Assembly (NCBI GenBank): GCA_017411585.1
Contig: JAFQPV010000124.1
Location: 1 to 16,107, forward strand
DNA length: 16,107 bases
Source of the DNA: Clostridia bacterium
GTDB lineage: Bacteria; Bacillota; Clostridia; UBA1381; UMGS1253
Direction: 5' to 3'
The number at the start of each line of letters is the position of its first letter. Position 1 is the stretch's first letter. Positions 14,359 to 16,107 of the stretch are shown one piece after another. Made by a program: the position numbers and the translations under genes. Under the pieces are notes generated by a model. That model was not told where the DNA came from. It was given only the letters and a program-made list of their open reading frames with translations, and ran no database searches.

Positions 14359-15123
14359 TCATGCGCCAAACATCCACTCCAGCACATACTGAATGTATTC
14401 ATCCCAAAACGCCCAGCCATGTACGCCCGGCGATTCACGATAGGTGTAGTCGAAATCGAGCGTCTCAACCTTTGCTCTCAGCTTCTGGTTACCCTCGTAT
14501 AAAAAGTCCTCCGTACCGACACCCATATAAATGCGCGGCTTTACCGGCGAGGCATTTGCCTTTTCTGCCAAGCAGAGCAAATCCTCGCTGTCAGGAATGT
14601 TTATATCCTCGCCAAACACCGGAATTAAAGTATCTTTAAAATCCATTGCAACGCCGCGAATGTCTGCCGCAGATGAAAGCCCTGCTGCCGCAGCATAGCG
14701 CTCCGGATTTTTCAGCGCCATCTTCAGCGCACCGTAGCCGCCCATAGAAAGTCCTGCAATAAAGCTATTCTCCCGCTTATCGGAAATGTGGAAAAACTCC
14801 TGCATCAGGCGCGGCAATTCTTCCGCGATATAAGTATAATACTTGCCGCCGTATTGCATATCCGTATAAAAGCTTCTGCCGCCATACGGCATTACAACAC
14901 AGATGCCGTACTCGGTGGCATAGCGCTCGATAGATGTGCGGCGAAGCCAGATGGAATGGTCGTCACTTAAGCCGTGCAGCAAGTAAAGGCACTTATATTC
15001 GTTTTTCTCTCCATTTCCGCTCAAGCCAATCTGTCCTTTTGTGCTCTTTTGCGGTAAAATAACATACACCGTCGTTTGCACGCCCAGCGCCTCGCTGAAA
15101 AAATGCGATTCAAAAAATGCCAT
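14359..15123 (-). CDS. EstA-like (tributyrin esterase / esterase D family) alpha/beta hydrolase
   Basis: 254-residue serine esterase of the esterase D-like family, close in pattern to Lactococcus tributyrin esterase EstA. Shared features: YLLHGLSDDHSIWLRRTSIER (about 47-67; oxyanion-hole LLHG), YTDMQYGGKYYTYIAEELP, the nucleophile elbow GLSMGGYG with Ser126, Asp206 in GTEDFLYE, and His235 in GVHGWAFWD. The catalytic triad is therefore complete. There is no signal peptide, so it is probably intracellular and acts on short acyl esters; carbohydrate-ester or S-formylglutathione-type substrates are also possible. The ATG at 15123 is preferred to the one at 15147, because GGGAG motifs lie just upstream of it and the product then starts MAFFESHFFSEALG as in relatives. 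First gene of an operon with the C39-like gene and rmuC, with its own promoter. Confidence 0.9.
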   Translation of the reverse strand: MAFFESHFFSEALGVQTTVYVILPQKSTKGQIGLSGNGEKNEYKCLYLLHGLSDDHSIWLRRTSIERYATEYGICVVMPYGGRSFYTDMQYGGKYYTYIAEELPRLMQEFFHISDKRENSFIAGLSMGGYGALKMALKNPERYAAAAGLSSAADIRGVAMDFKDTLIPVFGEDINIPDSEDLLCLAEKANASPVKPRIYMGVGTEDFLYEGNQKLRAKVETLDFDYTYRESPGVHGWAFWDEYIQYVLEWMFGA

Positions 15124-15159
15124 TGCTCCCACTCCCATAAATTTCATTCCATATACTTT

Positions 15160-15188
15160 ATTTTACCATAACGAAAACAAGATAGCAA
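15160..15188 (-). promoter_or_regulatory. Promoter of the esterase-C39-rmuC operon
   Basis: On the minus strand, TTGCTA (15188-15183), 17-bp spacer, TAAAAT (15165-15160), with TGG before the -10. The start site would fall about 30 bases before the esterase ATG. The -35 directly follows the U-tract of the HAD gene terminator. Confidence 0.7.
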
Positions 15189-15189
15189 C

Positions 15190-15217
15190 AAAAAAGCGGT
15201 GTCGACACCCCGCTTTT
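15190..15217 (-). terminator. Terminator of the HAD phosphatase gene
   Basis: On the minus strand, AAAAGCGG (15217-15210) pairs with CCGCTTTT (15199-15192), enclosing a G/C-rich part that can extend the stem with a two-base bulge (GTGTCGACAC core), followed by a run of six T. It lies about 90 bases past the HAD stop. The 90 bases between hold nothing I recognise. Confidence 0.78.
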
Positions 15218-15306
15218 ACAGTTTGTTTATATTTTTCCTCATCCGCGACGGATAAACTCTTTATGGATGTAATTGTAGCACAGCGCGTTTTGATTTAGAA
15301 AGAGCT

Positions 15307-15912
15307 TCAGATGCCGAGCTTATCACGCAGGCGTTCACTGTCGCCGTCAAACAAATAACCGCTTATACCGAGCGATTTTGCCGTTTCGATATTCTTTGCA
15401 TTGTCATCGATAAACAGGCTCTCCTCAGCCTTGATTTCAAAGGTTTTTAGCATATACGCAAAAATTTCTTTTCCCGGCTTCGCTATGCCTACGGTGCCGG
15501 ATAAGATGATGCCGTCAAAGAGGCTGAACAGCTTACGAATCCACGGCACTTCCTTGTAGGTATTTGCAAAGCCGATGCTGACATTCGATAAAATATAGAG
15601 CTTTGCGCCGGTCTTTTTCAAATCTGCAACTAGCTTTTCCATGCCCGCAACCGGTGTCAGGTTGTGCACCCAACGGTCATATGCCGCACAGCCAATGTCA
15701 CGCAAATGCGCCGGCAAGCGGCGGCGTATGTCGGCTTTAATCTCTTCGTCCGTAATCGTTCCCCAATCCAGCGCATACCAATACAGACGGTCAAACGCAA
15801 CATCGCTGACAACCTTGCGCGTTTCTTTATCCTCTACAAACGGCGCGGTCAGCAAATCCGGATCAAACACCGTCAGTACATTGCCGAAATCGAAAATATA
15901 ATTTTGAAGCAT
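15307..15912 (-). CDS. HAD-superfamily (YihX-like) sugar-phosphate phosphatase
   Basis: 201-residue cytoplasmic HAD hydrolase, subfamily IA type with a small helical cap (about 15-85). Motif I is IFDFGNVLTVFDP with nucleophile Asp8; the usual second aspartate (D-x-D) is Gly10, as in Escherichia coli YihX and related proteins (FDLGNV). Motif II is ILSN (Ser109), motif III has Lys145 in GIAKPGKEIF, and motif IV is FIDDN (Asp169, Asp170). YihX removes phosphate from alpha-glucose 1-phosphate; a similar sugar phosphate is a reasonable but unproven substrate here. The start is fixed by AGGAGG (15925-15920), 7 bases before the ATG. It is monocistronic, with its own promoter upstream and terminator downstream. 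Confidence 0.9.
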   Translation of the reverse strand: MLQNYIFDFGNVLTVFDPDLLTAPFVEDKETRKVVSDVAFDRLYWYALDWGTITDEEIKADIRRRLPAHLRDIGCAAYDRWVHNLTPVAGMEKLVADLKKTGAKLYILSNVSIGFANTYKEVPWIRKLFSLFDGIILSGTVGIAKPGKEIFAYMLKTFEIKAEESLFIDDNAKNIETAKSLGISGYLFDGDSERLRDKLGI

Positions 15913-15947
15913 GCTTCTGCCTCCTTATTATGCCTTGAATTAAATAT

Positions 15948-15976
15948 ATTTTACCATAACCCGGGAAATAAGGCAA
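15948..15976 (-). promoter_or_regulatory. Promoter of the HAD phosphatase gene
   Basis: On the minus strand, TTGCCT (15976-15971), 17-bp spacer, TAAAAT (15953-15948), with TGG before the -10. Its -10 region and flank match the esterase promoter over 13 bases (plus-strand ATTTTACCATAAC). Confidence 0.72.
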
Positions 15977-15977
15977 T

Positions 15978-16001
15978 AAAAAAGCGGTTTTAAAACCGCT
16001 T
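15978..16001 (-). terminator. Terminator of an upstream minus-strand gene outside the window
   Basis: Perfect 20-base palindrome AAGCGGTTTTAAAACCGCTT (15982-16001), followed on the minus strand by further T to make a run of six (15983-15978). Since no gene in this window feeds into it from the right, it probably ends a transcript from beyond base 16107. Confidence 0.8.
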
Positions 16002-16107
16002 AATTGTTTTATACTTCTCCGCCACGCTTCATACAATGGATTCTTTCCGCCATACTTTTTATAAAGACTGTATAATCTAGATGCCATTATTTTTTTACGA
16101 TGTCTCA
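16002..16107. other. Right-hand tail with no recognised gene
   Basis: About 105 bases between the terminator palindrome and the window edge. On the minus strand a frame could open at ATG 16087, but it reads straight through the terminator and the HAD promoter, and its product resembles nothing I know. Two of the minus-strand frames meet stops at 16107-16105 and 16097-16095, so a gene beyond the edge may end here. No tRNA-like fold was recognised. Confidence 0.4.

Noticed and set aside
13995..14639. 214-codon plus-strand open frame opposite the C39-like and esterase genes
   Set aside because: Same reason: antisense to clear genes, Cys/His/Arg-rich composition with no recognisable domain.
15863..16087. 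74-codon minus-strand frame starting MASRLYSLYKKYGG
   Set aside because: It runs through a perfect terminator palindrome, the HAD gene promoter and the HAD ribosome binding site, and ends inside the HAD gene. No family is recognised.

Overview
The window looks like ordinary core chromosome of a spore-forming member of the Bacillota, most likely class Clostridia (an Oscillospirales-like lineage is my guess). The evidence is an alpha/beta-type small acid-soluble spore protein, a type III glutamine synthetase, a type III pantothenate kinase, the Asp23(YloU)-FakA(YloV)-RecG cluster, a secreted stalk-domain protein, strong AGGAGG ribosome binding sites and sigma-A-like promoters. Gene packing is tight. 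There is no gene-free stretch above 300 bases, and I saw no rRNA, tRNA, CRISPR array, insertion sequence or phage gene. The taxonomic placement is inference from gene content, not from a marker comparison.

Left part (1-3456, plus strand): the 3' part of a cation diffusion facilitator (CDF) transporter, a secreted WG-repeat/stalk-domain protein and the CCA-adding enzyme lie head to tail with gaps of 10-13 bp. They end in a hairpin that can also terminate the convergent glutamine synthetase gene. Next (3486-7015): glnN (minus) is read from a perfect TTGACA-17-TATAAT promoter, divergent from a two-gene operon of a YfcE/MJ0936-type phosphodiesterase and CoaX. That operon converges on a YihY/BrkB membrane protein gene, again through a shared bidirectional terminator that overlaps a stop codon.

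Right part (6998-15912, minus strand): read right to left, there is a YihX-like HAD phosphatase (monocistronic, own promoter and terminator). Then comes an EstA-like esterase, C39-like protease and RmuC operon that appears to run into the Asp23-FakA-RecG operon, which also has its own promoter. The spore protein gene (own strong RBS and terminator hairpin) and yihY follow. Asp23/FakA links to envelope stress and fatty-acid phosphorylation, RecG and RmuC to DNA recombination and repair, and the spore protein to DNA protection in the spore.

I found no new biological system here. The observations most worth a second look are: a duplicated module in which a terminator abuts a promoter (15160-15217 and 15948-16001, same internal spacing); an apparent tandem duplication of the C-terminal dimerisation domain in the CDF protein, with a DxxxD motif suggesting manganese; a fakA start without a Shine-Dalgarno sequence but with a G-rich run just inside the gene; and a leaderless C39-like protein coupled to rmuC.
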